Assembly (NCBI GenBank): GCA_040903745.1 | Contig: JBBDUV010000093.1 | Location: 1-64,000 of the forward strand | Reading direction: 5' to 3' | DNA from: M55B112 sp040903745 | GTDB lineage: Bacteria; Bacteroidota; Bacteroidia; Bacteroidales; GCA-2748055 | Length of the DNA: 64,000 nucleotides | Shown here: positions 8,580 to 17,470 of the stretch, one piece after another | Layout: every line of letters starts with the position of its first letter | Numbering within the stretch: the stretch's first letter is position 1 | Notes under the pieces: model-generated | The model's input: the letters and a program-made list of their open reading frames with translations, nothing else | What the model was told of the DNA's origin: nothing | The model's database searches: none | Position numbers and translations under genes: made by a program

Positions 8580-9721
8580 TGGAGCAGGAGGTTTTCAGAA
8601 AGGATCAGTTGGACGAACTAACAGGTATGATCAGGGCCATCGGAGCCGGGAAAATATTTGTTGTGAGGGGCGACAGGTCATTTTTTGCATCGGGAGCAGA
8701 AGCATATGTGAGGATGCTGACGGGCGGTTCGGACGCTGACTCGTTTCATGATTTTGATCCGAATCCGCAGTTGGAGGACCTGACCAGGGGAGTTGAAATC
8801 TTCCGGAATGGCAACTACGACCTGATCCTGGCCATCGGTGGGGGCAGTGTGCTCGACATGGGCAAGCTAATCAGTGTTTTTGCCCACCAGGAGTCGGATA
8901 TTACGGGTATTGTAACAGGGAAATCTAAGGTCAAAGAGATCAAAACCCCGCTGCTGGCCGTTCCAACCACAGCCGGTTCGGGTGCCGAGGCGACAAAATT
9001 TGCTGTGCTTTATATAGAAAAGCAAAAATTCTCCATTGAGCATCCGCTTGTACTTCCGGACTATGTCTATCTCTTCTCCGGTTTTACTTTATCGGCCAGC
9101 CCCTATCTTACAGCATACACTGGCCTTGATGCATTTTGTCAGGCCGTAGAATCCGCCTGGAGCGTCAATTCCAACCCAGAATCAGAAAAATTCGCCCTGC
9201 GGGCCATCGATCTGGTTTGGAACCATCTACAGCAGGCGGTGGATGACGGTAGTGCACCGGCCAAAGAAAAAATGGCTGAGGCAGCATATTTGGCCGGCCG
9301 GGCCATTAATATTACCAGAACCACGGCCCCTCATGCGCTCTCCTATGCTTTTACCAGCTATTACAATATTCCACATGGTCATGCCGTGGCCCTTTCACTC
9401 CCGTTTTTCATATCATTTAACCATAAGGTCACCAACGATTCCTCTACAGATCCCAGGGGCCCCGGGAGCGTGAAGGAACGGATTGAAAAAGTTTTGGATA
9501 TTTTGAAAACCGGTACCGGCAGTGCCCCCGCACTTCTTGCAGATTTTTTCAATGGCATCGGTATCACTATGAACCCTTATGATCTGATCGATGGGTTTGA
9601 CCCGCAAATAATTATCGATCATGTGAATATGGAACGGCTGACAAATAACCCGCGAATAGTAACAAAAAAGGATATACTGACCTTTCTACAGGATCAAAAA
9701 AATAAATCAACACACAGATGA
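8579..9721 (+). CDS. Phosphonoacetaldehyde reductase (iron-type alcohol dehydrogenase family)
   Basis: Predicted to reduce phosphonoacetaldehyde to 2-hydroxyethylphosphonate with NAD(P)H. The 380-residue protein has the Fe-ADH nucleotide motif GGGSVLDMGK, VPTTAGSGAEATKF, and HALSYAFTSYYNIPHGHAVA. By spacing to FucO, metal ligands would be Asp184, position 188, His252 and His266. Position 188 is Gln (DAFCQAVES) instead of His, so metal binding may differ. Operon position after Ppd points to the PhpC/FomC-type hydroxyethylphosphonate dehydrogenases rather than a generic ADH. No aminotransferase gene is present, arguing against 2-aminoethylphosphonate. The stop overlaps the next gene by 4 nt. 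Confidence 0.88.
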   Translation: MEQEVFRKDQLDELTGMIRAIGAGKIFVVRGDRSFFASGAEAYVRMLTGGSDADSFHDFDPNPQLEDLTRGVEIFRNGNYDLILAIGGGSVLDMGKLISVFAHQESDITGIVTGKSKVKEIKTPLLAVPTTAGSGAEATKFAVLYIEKQKFSIEHPLVLPDYVYLFSGFTLSASPYLTAYTGLDAFCQAVESAWSVNSNPESEKFALRAIDLVWNHLQQAVDDGSAPAKEKMAEAAYLAGRAINITRTTAPHALSYAFTSYYNIPHGHAVALSLPFFISFNHKVTNDSSTDPRGPGSVKERIEKVLDILKTGTGSAPALLADFFNGIGITMNPYDLIDGFDPQIIIDHVNMERLTNNPRIVTKKDILTFLQDQKNKSTHR

Positions 9722-10986
9722 TCGCCCAACTTCTCTATATCGACCCCGCCTCAACCAGTGCCTTGCTGTATATTCTGGTTGCACTTTTTGCCACACTTAT
9801 TTTCGCCTTGCGCGGTTTCTTTTACAAGGTAAGAAACCTGCTGCTGGGAAAAGGGTTTGTGAACAGCAAAGATTTTGCTAACATCGATATTATCTTCTAT
9901 TCCGAGGGAAAGCAGTACTGGCCGGTCTTCCTGCCGGTGATCAGGGCACTTGAAAACAAAGGGGTTCCCTCTGTTTATCTGACCTCCGATGAAAATGATC
10001 CCGGTCTTGAATACCAGTCGGAGCATTATGAAAGTAAATATACCGGGAATCTCACCATGACATCGGTATACCTCAACAGGCTGAAGGCAAAATTTGTTGC
10101 TATGACTACCCCCCAGCTGGATGTAATGATGCTCCGCCGCTCAAAGAAGGTGCAGCATTATGGCCATATCATCCATGCCCCCATCGATATTTTTACCTAC
10201 AGGAAATTTGCGTTCGACTATTACGATTCGGTTTTCTGCTCGGGACCGCACCAGATTGAGGGGATACGCAAACTAGAGGAGAAGCGTGGCACGAACAAAA
10301 AGTTGCTGCTGGAGACCGGGCTTACCTACTATGATGTAATGCTCGATGAAGTAAAAAACATGCCGTTGCCCGAAAAGAAGAAACCGGTGGTAATGGTGGC
10401 TCCAACATGGAAAGAGTACTCTATCATTAACCGGTTTGGCACAGGATTCTTCGATTCGTTGCTGAAGGACAGCGCCTATGATGTGATTCTGCGTCCCCAT
10501 CCGCAGAGCTATGTCAGCTTCCCAAAGTTAATGGACGAGATTGAGGAGCACCTGAAGGATGAGCCGCGGGTTACGATTGACAGGAGACAGCTTGGAACAG
10601 AGAGTATGGCTGCATCGGACCTGATGATCAGTGACCTGTCTGGTGTTTTCTGGGACTACGCGTTTTTGTATTCCAAACCGGTACTGCTTCTTAAAACGGA
10701 GTTTGATACCATTGAGGGGTTTGAGGGGAGCGAACTGGACCATGAGATGTGGGAGATGCGGGAACGTGACCGGTTGGGCAGGGAGTTTAATGCGCATGAA
10801 ATTGACAATATCAGTCAGCTGGTGAATGAAATGCTGAAAGATCCACCCTCCAGGCAGCTTGAGGAGCTCAAAAGGGAATCTGTCTATAACTTTGGCCAGG
10901 CAGGTGAAGTAGCAGCCAGACAGATCATTGACATTGTGAGCAATCACACGGAGCCGGGCGGGTCGGAACAAGAAATCATCAATTAA
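9718..10986 (+). CDS. Membrane-anchored CDP-alcohol phosphotransferase (TagB/TagF-like)
   Basis: A 422-residue protein of the CDP-glycerol glycerophosphotransferase family. One N-terminal hydrophobic helix (about residues 12-32, preceded by YIDPASTS) anchors a GT-B-like domain with APTWKEY (228-234), RPHP (259-262) and SDLSGVFWDYAF (305-316), the conserved active-site blocks of TagB/TagF. Family members transfer an alcohol-phosphate from a CDP-alcohol to a membrane-linked acceptor on the cytoplasmic face. In this operon the natural donor would be CMP-hydroxyethylphosphonate, giving a phosphonate ester on a glycan or lipid. The acceptor is unknown. Overlaps the reductase gene by 4 nt and is followed 6 nt later by the first fusion protein. 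Confidence 0.85.
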   Translation: MIAQLLYIDPASTSALLYILVALFATLIFALRGFFYKVRNLLLGKGFVNSKDFANIDIIFYSEGKQYWPVFLPVIRALENKGVPSVYLTSDENDPGLEYQSEHYESKYTGNLTMTSVYLNRLKAKFVAMTTPQLDVMMLRRSKKVQHYGHIIHAPIDIFTYRKFAFDYYDSVFCSGPHQIEGIRKLEEKRGTNKKLLLETGLTYYDVMLDEVKNMPLPEKKKPVVMVAPTWKEYSIINRFGTGFFDSLLKDSAYDVILRPHPQSYVSFPKLMDEIEEHLKDEPRVTIDRRQLGTESMAASDLMISDLSGVFWDYAFLYSKPVLLLKTEFDTIEGFEGSELDHEMWEMRERDRLGREFNAHEIDNISQLVNEMLKDPPSRQLEELKRESVYNFGQAGEVAARQIIDIVSNHTEPGGSEQEIIN

Positions 10987-10992
10987 AATTTC

Positions 10993-13878
10993 ATGCAGGT
11001 ATTCGAACTTATCATATCTCCTTTTTACTATATCGTCGAACAGTTCTATCTGCTTGGCTATAAGTTGACGGATGACCATGGGTTAGCGATTATCCTGCTG
11101 AGCTTTGCCATTTCATTGTTGCTGTTGCCCATCTTTATTCTGCTTGAACGATCCAAAAAACGCGATGATGCTGTTAAGCGGAAGATGAGACCCCTGCTTG
11201 ATGAGATCAAGCGCTGTTACAAGGGGCAGGAACGCTACTACTATATACGCACCCTTCACCGCCAGCACGGCTACAACTCTTTTAAGTCACTCGTTCCGGT
11301 TCTGAGCCTGCTGCTGCAGATCCCCTTCTTCATAGCCGCCTACCAGTTCCTGGAGCACTTTGAACCACTGGTTGGACAAAGCTTTCTGTTTATAAAGGAT
11401 CTGAGCGAACCCGACGGAATACTCGGTTCCATTAACGTTCTTCCCATTATCATGACCCTGGTGAACCTGGTCACCGCATACCTCTACACGCGCAATGGAG
11501 ACAAGGCTGAACGCAAACAGATGCTGGTGGTGGCAGGAGTGTTTTTGGTGCTGTTGTATAATTTTCCATCCGGACTGGTGCTCTACTGGACCATGAATAA
11601 CGTGTTCAGTTTCTTCAGGTTGTTCATTACAAATCCTGAAGATTTTCGTACAAAAGAGCCTCTATGGAAGTTCAGTCCAGCCTCGCTCTTTCAGTTCCGG
11701 GTCAAACCGGTTTTCTTCATGGCACTCTCCTTCCTGGCGCTATATCTTTTTGTATCGGGAAAGCTCTATTATCTGGAAGATAACCATACGTTGCTAACCA
11801 TTTCACTGGCACTGCTGGTAATTTGCCAGGTTACAGGCATTATCTATTTTTTCCGGATCAGAGGAGGTGCCAGCCAGGTTCTCTTCCATCTTTCATCGGC
11901 ATTCCTGCTGGCAACCTTTCTTTTTCAGGCTTTAAATGTTTATGTATTTACAACGGGAGAGGCTGTAAATCTCAACCTTTTTAATATTCATATCCAGTTT
12001 GCTGAAAATCAGCTTTCAGATATCATCTATCCGGGTATCTTGTTCCTGTTCATCACCCTGCCCTTCTATTTCAGAGAGGAAGGAGTTCTGTTAGCGGGAC
12101 CGGGCAATTCCTTCAGGCCGGGAGCCACCGGACCGAAAGTCTTCCGGACCATTTTCATACTGTCTGCAGCATATCTGTTTGGATACATCATCCTTTGGAA
12201 CCCGCTGATCGTTTTCTCCTCCTTTCCGGAAACATTCAATTTTACGGCCTTGGAACTTATCTGGAAGAATCTGCCTGTGCTGGTCATATTCCTGGCCGCA
12301 TCCATACTCATCTTTTTCATAACCCCGCGAAGGTTCAGGTGGCTGTTGGCAGTTGCTGCTCTGACCGCTGTTGCCATCAGCTTTATCCACAACACCATTT
12401 TTCCCATTGAAACAGGAACGCTGCAGGAGAACAGGTTTGAGAAAGAACAGGCACTGATTGTCTCCCCTTATCTCTATTTGGTAGAGGGCTTTGCCCTGAT
12501 CGCCCTGTTTGGCGCAGCGCTCTTTTTACTGCGAAAGCAATATTTCAGGCAGATCATTGCCGGACTGATACTGCTCAATGTTATACTCATTTCACAAAGC
12601 ATTTACAGGGCGGTTTCTTCCAATAGTTTCACCCGGAACGAAACCCTTTTTCATCATTCAACCCATACCATCTCATTTTCAAAAACCGAAAAGAATGTGG
12701 TCTATTTTATTCCCGATATGTTCCAGGGATGGGCCATGCACCGGATGATGAATGAGAACCCCGAACTAAAAGAGCAGCTGAACGGCTTTGTTTGGTATCC
12801 CAATGCACTGGCTGTTTCAAGGGTTACAAATACCTCGGTTGGTCCACTGATCGGCGGACACGGTTACGCTCCTGACCTACTGGATCTGGACAGTGAACAT
12901 ACCGTTCAGGAAAAATTATCAAAGGCCAAGCGTGATCTTTCAAATGAAGTCAGGCGACAAGGGTACCGGTTTACAAGTAACCGACTGACATATTGTAATA
13001 TAGAGAATGAGTATTACGACACTTTTCTTCCCGATTGGCACAATGACTGGGATAAATTCAACAGTCGGTTAGGGGTACAGGTAACCAAAGAGACCAACTA
13101 CGCGCTGCTCTGTTATAACGCCCTGTTTTTTAGTGCTCCGCTTGCATTAAAACCAAAAATTTACAACAACGGACAGTGGCTGTTTCGACATAAAGAAGGT
13201 GAAGGGAGGGTTACCAGCACCAGTTTGAAACACCAATTCCTGAGAGTGTTGCCTTATATTTCAAATAACCGGTCGGATAAAGGGAATTTTGTTCTGATCT
13301 ACTCCATGGTGTCGCATTTTCCGTGGAGCATTGTAAATGAAAATGGGTCAATGAAACATGATGTATCTCCCTATGAAAATAACAAATGGATCATCGAAAC
13401 CCTTAATTCATGGTTTAAATGGATGAAGAAAAATGGGGTATACGATAATACAAAAATTATCATCGTCTCGGATCATGGAACCCACTGGAAAAGGTTTAAC
13501 CGCGAGCTGGATATTGACAACCCATTTAAGAACGTCGATGATGAGAGGGGGGTCCCTCTTAATTATATGCTCGATCTGAACCCTGTGATTCTTGTGAAGG
13601 ATTTTAACTCCACGGAGCCTTTTTCGGAGGATTGGCGGTTCATGAGCAACATGGATGCGCCAGACATTGCGCTTGAGAGGAGCGATCCCACGAAAGGAGC
13701 GCCTCCTGAGACGCGAACTTTACCGGCATTTGTATCTTGGTGGACCCAGGACATGAATAACCGGACAAAGTTCTCACTGGAACATAAGTATCTTGTTGAG
13801 GATGATATTTTTGATGCTAACAACTGGACGATGGTTTGGGACAAGCATCGTGGTAAGATAGAAACAGAAAAACAGTAG
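10993..13878 (+). CDS. YidC/Oxa1-like domain fused to sulfatase/LtaS-like domain, membrane protein 1
   Basis: A 961-residue protein. Residues 1-215 match the YidC/Oxa1 core: GLAIILLSFAIS, a charged hairpin, SLVPVLSLLLQIPFFIAAYQ, and FPSGLVLYWTMNN. The groove arginine of insertases (E. coli R366, in FIVRG) is Ser41. Residues about 230-540 add some ten hydrophobic segments. Residues about 560-960 are an extracytoplasmic alkaline-phosphatase-superfamily domain: metal-ligand-like Asp575 (FIPDMF), candidate nucleophile Thr614/Ser615 (VTNTSVGPLIGG) and SDHG with Asp827/His828, as in LtaS and EptA. I infer a transferase or hydrolase acting on the phosphonate product outside the inner membrane. Annotation as a simple YidC would be misleading. 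Confidence 0.8.
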   Translation: MQVFELIISPFYYIVEQFYLLGYKLTDDHGLAIILLSFAISLLLLPIFILLERSKKRDDAVKRKMRPLLDEIKRCYKGQERYYYIRTLHRQHGYNSFKSLVPVLSLLLQIPFFIAAYQFLEHFEPLVGQSFLFIKDLSEPDGILGSINVLPIIMTLVNLVTAYLYTRNGDKAERKQMLVVAGVFLVLLYNFPSGLVLYWTMNNVFSFFRLFITNPEDFRTKEPLWKFSPASLFQFRVKPVFFMALSFLALYLFVSGKLYYLEDNHTLLTISLALLVICQVTGIIYFFRIRGGASQVLFHLSSAFLLATFLFQALNVYVFTTGEAVNLNLFNIHIQFAENQLSDIIYPGILFLFITLPFYFREEGVLLAGPGNSFRPGATGPKVFRTIFILSAAYLFGYIILWNPLIVFSSFPETFNFTALELIWKNLPVLVIFLAASILIFFITPRRFRWLLAVAALTAVAISFIHNTIFPIETGTLQENRFEKEQALIVSPYLYLVEGFALIALFGAALFLLRKQYFRQIIAGLILLNVILISQSIYRAVSSNSFTRNETLFHHSTHTISFSKTEKNVVYFIPDMFQGWAMHRMMNENPELKEQLNGFVWYPNALAVSRVTNTSVGPLIGGHGYAPDLLDLDSEHTVQEKLSKAKRDLSNEVRRQGYRFTSNRLTYCNIENEYYDTFLPDWHNDWDKFNSRLGVQVTKETNYALLCYNALFFSAPLALKPKIYNNGQWLFRHKEGEGRVTSTSLKHQFLRVLPYISNNRSDKGNFVLIYSMVSHFPWSIVNENGSMKHDVSPYENNKWIIETLNSWFKWMKKNGVYDNTKIIIVSDHGTHWKRFNRELDIDNPFKNVDDERGVPLNYMLDLNPVILVKDFNSTEPFSEDWRFMSNMDAPDIALERSDPTKGAPPETRTLPAFVSWWTQDMNNRTKFSLEHKYLVEDDIFDANNWTMVWDKHRGKIETEKQ

Positions 13879-13903
13879 TTAAACAATTGGTTAGATAGTA
13901 ACA

Positions 13904-16900
13904 ATGAGCTTTATCGACTACCTGCTTGCGCCTTTTATATTTTTAATCAGGGAGATATTTCTCTTTAATTACCACCTTACCGGAGATTACGGAATCTCCA
14001 TCGTCCTGCTTAGCCTGGCTGTCTCACTGCTATTACTGCCCATCTTTATACTGATTGAACGCTCCAAAAAAAAGGACGACGCTGTTAAACGAAAGATGAG
14101 ACCCCTGCTCGAGGAGATCAGGCGAAGTTACAAGGGACAGGAAAGGTATTACTACATAAGGACACTACACCGGCAACATGGCTACAATTCCTTCAAATCA
14201 CTCGTTCCGGTCTTGAGTCTTCTGCTTCAAATCCCTTTTTTTATTGCAGCCTACCAGTTCCTGGAGCATTTTGAAACACTTGCCGGTCAAAGCTTCCTGT
14301 TTATAGATGATCTGAGTGCTCCCGACAGGCTGCTGGGCTCCATCAATGTTCTTCCCATCATCATGACCCTGGTGAACCTGGTCACCGCATACTTTTACAC
14401 CCGCAACGGTGATAAGGCTGAACGCAAACAGATGCTGGTGGTGGCAGGGTTGTTCCTTGTACTGCTGTATAATTTCCCATCGGGATTGGTGCTGTACTGG
14501 ACCATGAACAATGTTTTCAGCTTTTTCAGGCTGTTTGTTACAAATCCTGAAGTGTTCAAAAGAACCAAAGGACTAAAGGGTGTCAAACGATTAGAGGATT
14601 TAAGAGGGATTGAGAGGGGAAGAGCATTTGAGGGTGCCGAAGAAGTTGGGGAGTTCGGGGAGGTTGAGCGGGAAAGGAAAGCTGAAGACGCCGGGGGGGG
14701 CGCTCTTTTCGGACTGAAAAAGAGGTTTATTGCAATCCTACCCAAACTATACCGCACATTTTTCTTAGTCCTGGTTGCGATAATGCTACTGCAGTTAAAC
14801 TGGGCGTTCAACCATAATTTCGATGACATTGGGTTAAGAATAATATTGTCTGCATTATCGAGCTTGCTGACAATTATTCTTCTCGCGGCACTGGTCATAA
14901 CTCACTGGGTTCATCTTCCGGAACAACCACTCAAACCAAAGGAATTTCTGTTCCACCTTCTGCCGGTTTTTAAGCCTATGTTGATAGTGATTACCAGCAT
15001 CGCGGTTCTATTCCAACTCAACTGGGCATTGGAGTATAACTTCAATGATTTTGCCCTTAGGGTTATTCTGTCAGTGTTTTCAGGGGCGATCGCAACACTT
15101 CTTCTTGCGGTGGTGGCACTCTTCTATCAGGACCAGATATCATTCAATCCTGGTAAGCTTAGAACCAGGATTGTCAGTTCGGCAAACGATAACAGAATCG
15201 TTTTCCGGAGTATGCTATTCCTAACGATCTACTTCTATTTTGGATCAAAATATTACTTTGGTGGAGTGAACGATGATCTGGCTTTAATTGCAATTGTGAC
15301 AATGGTGATTGGTCAGATAACCGGGTTGAGATACTTTGCGAAAAGTTATAAAAATATAAGCCGCAGATGGTCGTGGATTGCTGTAGCTGCACTGACCGTA
15401 ATTCTCCTCTTTCAGTGTTTGAATATATGGGCGCTAACAACAGGTAGCGGGTCTTTTGCGGTATCGATTTTAAACTTAAATATATCTCTGGTTAAGGGGA
15501 CGTTGCTTGATATTGTGCTGCCGGGAATTTTGTTCATTTCTATCATTGCACTGGTTTTAACAGGGAGAAGCGGCAAAAAACTTTCAGCCGAATTCAGGTC
15601 CGACGGGCCTGTCTATCTTCTATCCATCCTTTATCTATTGGGGTTCATCCTATTATGGAATCCGATAGAGGTATACTCCTCCTACCCTTCGAATTTTGAT
15701 TTCACGGCCTTTGATATTCTTAAGAATAACTTCACCTGTTTTGCAGCAGCCTTTATCATCCTTACTACCCTCTATTATGTTCTACCACGAAAAGCCAGGC
15801 ATATCCTATTTATCATTTCAACTTCAGCTGTTGTCCTGGGATTTATACATAATACCATTGCGCCCATAAAGATGGGAACGCTTCAGGATGCTGTGTTTTT
15901 GAAGCACGACAACCTGGCAAGGCCCCTTCCGGCGTACCTGCTCGAAGGCCTTGGCATCCTCGCTATTATTTATGCCGTTAAATGGTTTTTCCAGCGAAAT
16001 TACCATAAACAATTGCGTTATGTGCTTGTTGTTTTAAACGTTGTTTTAATAACACAAAGCCTGGTCGCTGCAGGAAACACGGGGTCCTTTTTTCACAAAC
16101 AGAACATTCCGTCCGATCCTTCGAGTTCGATCTCATTTTCGAAGGATTCAGAGAATATTGTTCTTGTTGTACTTGACATGTTTCATGGTTGGTACGTGAA
16201 CAAAGCAATAGAGGAGGTACCCGAATTAAAGCGTGTCTATGAGGGATTTGTGTGGTACCCCAACACACTGGCTGTTTCAAATATCACCGGATCAACCATA
16301 GGCTCTATGTTAGGGGGTTATCAATACACCATTGATCGCCTAAATCAGGATATAACCCACACTTTGCAGCAAAAGATCAACCACATTGCTTCAGAATTTA
16401 ACGCAAAAATAAGAGCCCGCGGGTTTAGATTTTCAGGCAACCGCATTATCTATTCCGATGTCGATAGTTTAACATACGACACCTTTATTCCTAAATGGCA
16501 TGAGAACTGGGATATGTATAATAGCAAACTCAATATAGGCGTAACCAGGGAGGTTGGGTATTCGCTGCTCCGAAGTAACGCGGCCTTTTATAGCGCTCCG
16601 CTCATTTTGAAACCCGGAATATATAATGAGGGACAATGGTTACAGGGTAATGTAAATACCAATGAGAATACGAGCAGATCCATGCAATATAACTTCCTGA
16701 GACTGCTTCCCTACATCTCCGACTCAAAAAACAGCCAGCCCAATTTTATCTACCTTTACTCACAGGCAACACATCATCCGTGGGATATTGTTGACCAGGA
16801 AGGGGAATTGCAAACCGATGTAACTCCTTATGAGAATAATAAATGGACGCTGAAGACGCTTTCGATCTGGATTGAATGGATGAAAAAACATGATGTATAT

Positions 16901-17296
16901 GATAATACGAAGATTATCATTGTTTCGGACCATGGTCCTCACTGGTGGTTCTATAAGGGTGAAGTGGATACTAATATTCCCGTTGTCTCAAATACACAGG
17001 TGAAGAGAATCAATGAGCAATCGATGGGACTGTTTGCACTTATGCTTGTAAAAGATTTTAATAAGAGAGGAGCGCTGAAGGAGGATTGGCGTTTAATGAG
17101 CAATGCCGACGTAAGTGCTATTATCTTTGATGAAAATGATCCCACCAAAGCAACCCCTCCGTTATCAAGAACGCTGCCCACTTCTGTCGTTCTCTGGGAG
17201 AGAAAACTTTGGGAGTTGAGCCAACTGCGCATACTCCATCAATTTGAGGTTACTGACAATATGTATGATTTAAACAACTGGAAAGTCGTTGAATAG
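13904..17296 (+). CDS. YidC/Oxa1-like domain fused to sulfatase/LtaS-like domain, membrane protein 2
   Basis: Paralogue of the preceding protein (1130 residues), very similar over the YidC-like part, including Ser41 in place of the groove arginine and FPSGLVLYWTMNN. After that domain it has a charged linker (about residues 222-275) absent from the shorter paralogue, and two copies of a two-helix module: LLQLNWAFNHNF near 295-333 and LFQLNWALEYNF near 369-407. The extracytoplasmic domain keeps Asp758 (VLDMFHGW), the candidate nucleophile region Thr795-Ser797-Thr798 (ITGSTIGSMLGG) and Asp1009/His1010 (SDHGPHW). Both copies look catalytically intact but diverged, suggesting two sequential or alternative acceptors. 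It lies 25 nt downstream of copy 1. Confidence 0.8.
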   Translation: MSFIDYLLAPFIFLIREIFLFNYHLTGDYGISIVLLSLAVSLLLLPIFILIERSKKKDDAVKRKMRPLLEEIRRSYKGQERYYYIRTLHRQHGYNSFKSLVPVLSLLLQIPFFIAAYQFLEHFETLAGQSFLFIDDLSAPDRLLGSINVLPIIMTLVNLVTAYFYTRNGDKAERKQMLVVAGLFLVLLYNFPSGLVLYWTMNNVFSFFRLFVTNPEVFKRTKGLKGVKRLEDLRGIERGRAFEGAEEVGEFGEVERERKAEDAGGGALFGLKKRFIAILPKLYRTFFLVLVAIMLLQLNWAFNHNFDDIGLRIILSALSSLLTIILLAALVITHWVHLPEQPLKPKEFLFHLLPVFKPMLIVITSIAVLFQLNWALEYNFNDFALRVILSVFSGAIATLLLAVVALFYQDQISFNPGKLRTRIVSSANDNRIVFRSMLFLTIYFYFGSKYYFGGVNDDLALIAIVTMVIGQITGLRYFAKSYKNISRRWSWIAVAALTVILLFQCLNIWALTTGSGSFAVSILNLNISLVKGTLLDIVLPGILFISIIALVLTGRSGKKLSAEFRSDGPVYLLSILYLLGFILLWNPIEVYSSYPSNFDFTAFDILKNNFTCFAAAFIILTTLYYVLPRKARHILFIISTSAVVLGFIHNTIAPIKMGTLQDAVFLKHDNLARPLPAYLLEGLGILAIIYAVKWFFQRNYHKQLRYVLVVLNVVLITQSLVAAGNTGSFFHKQNIPSDPSSSISFSKDSENIVLVVLDMFHGWYVNKAIEEVPELKRVYEGFVWYPNTLAVSNITGSTIGSMLGGYQYTIDRLNQDITHTLQQKINHIASEFNAKIRARGFRFSGNRIIYSDVDSLTYDTFIPKWHENWDMYNSKLNIGVTREVGYSLLRSNAAFYSAPLILKPGIYNEGQWLQGNVNTNENTSRSMQYNFLRLLPYISDSKNSQPNFIYLYSQATHHPWDIVDQEGELQTDVTPYENNKWTLKTLSIWIEWMKKHDVYDNTKIIIVSDHGPHWWFYKGEVDTNIPVVSNTQVKRINEQSMGLFALMLVKDFNKRGALKEDWRLMSNADVSAIIFDENDPTKATPPLSRTLPTSVVLWERKLWELSQLRILHQFEVTDNMYDLNNWKVVE

Positions 17297-17299
17297 AGT

Positions 17300-17401
17300 A
17301 TGGATTTATTGAAATACATCATTGCCCCTTTCGAGTTTATAGTCAGAGATCCATCGCTACACTCGCTCGTCACATTGAGCGGTAGAAAGTTTTCTGACTA
17401 A
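17300..17401 (+). pseudogene. 5' fragment of a third YidC-like/sulfatase-like paralogue
   Basis: An ATG 3 nt after the previous stop begins MDLLKYIIAPFEFIVRD, which aligns with the N-termini MSFIDYLLAPFIFLIRE and MQVFELIISPFYYIVEQ of the two intact fusion genes. The similarity stops after about 17 codons and the frame closes at 17401. This looks like a third tandem copy truncated by deletion or insertion. The short frame is unlikely to make a functional product. Confidence 0.6.
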
Positions 17402-17470
17402 CTATATTAATAGAACAAATTACCCCGGTAGAAGAGAAAAGCTCATTCCAAAATATTACTCTAAAGCAAG

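Noticed and set aside
6151..9721. A fosfomycin or aminoethylphosphonate pathway
   Set aside because: No radical SAM methyltransferase, epoxidase or AEP aminotransferase gene is in or near the operon; the reductase points to hydroxyethylphosphonate instead.
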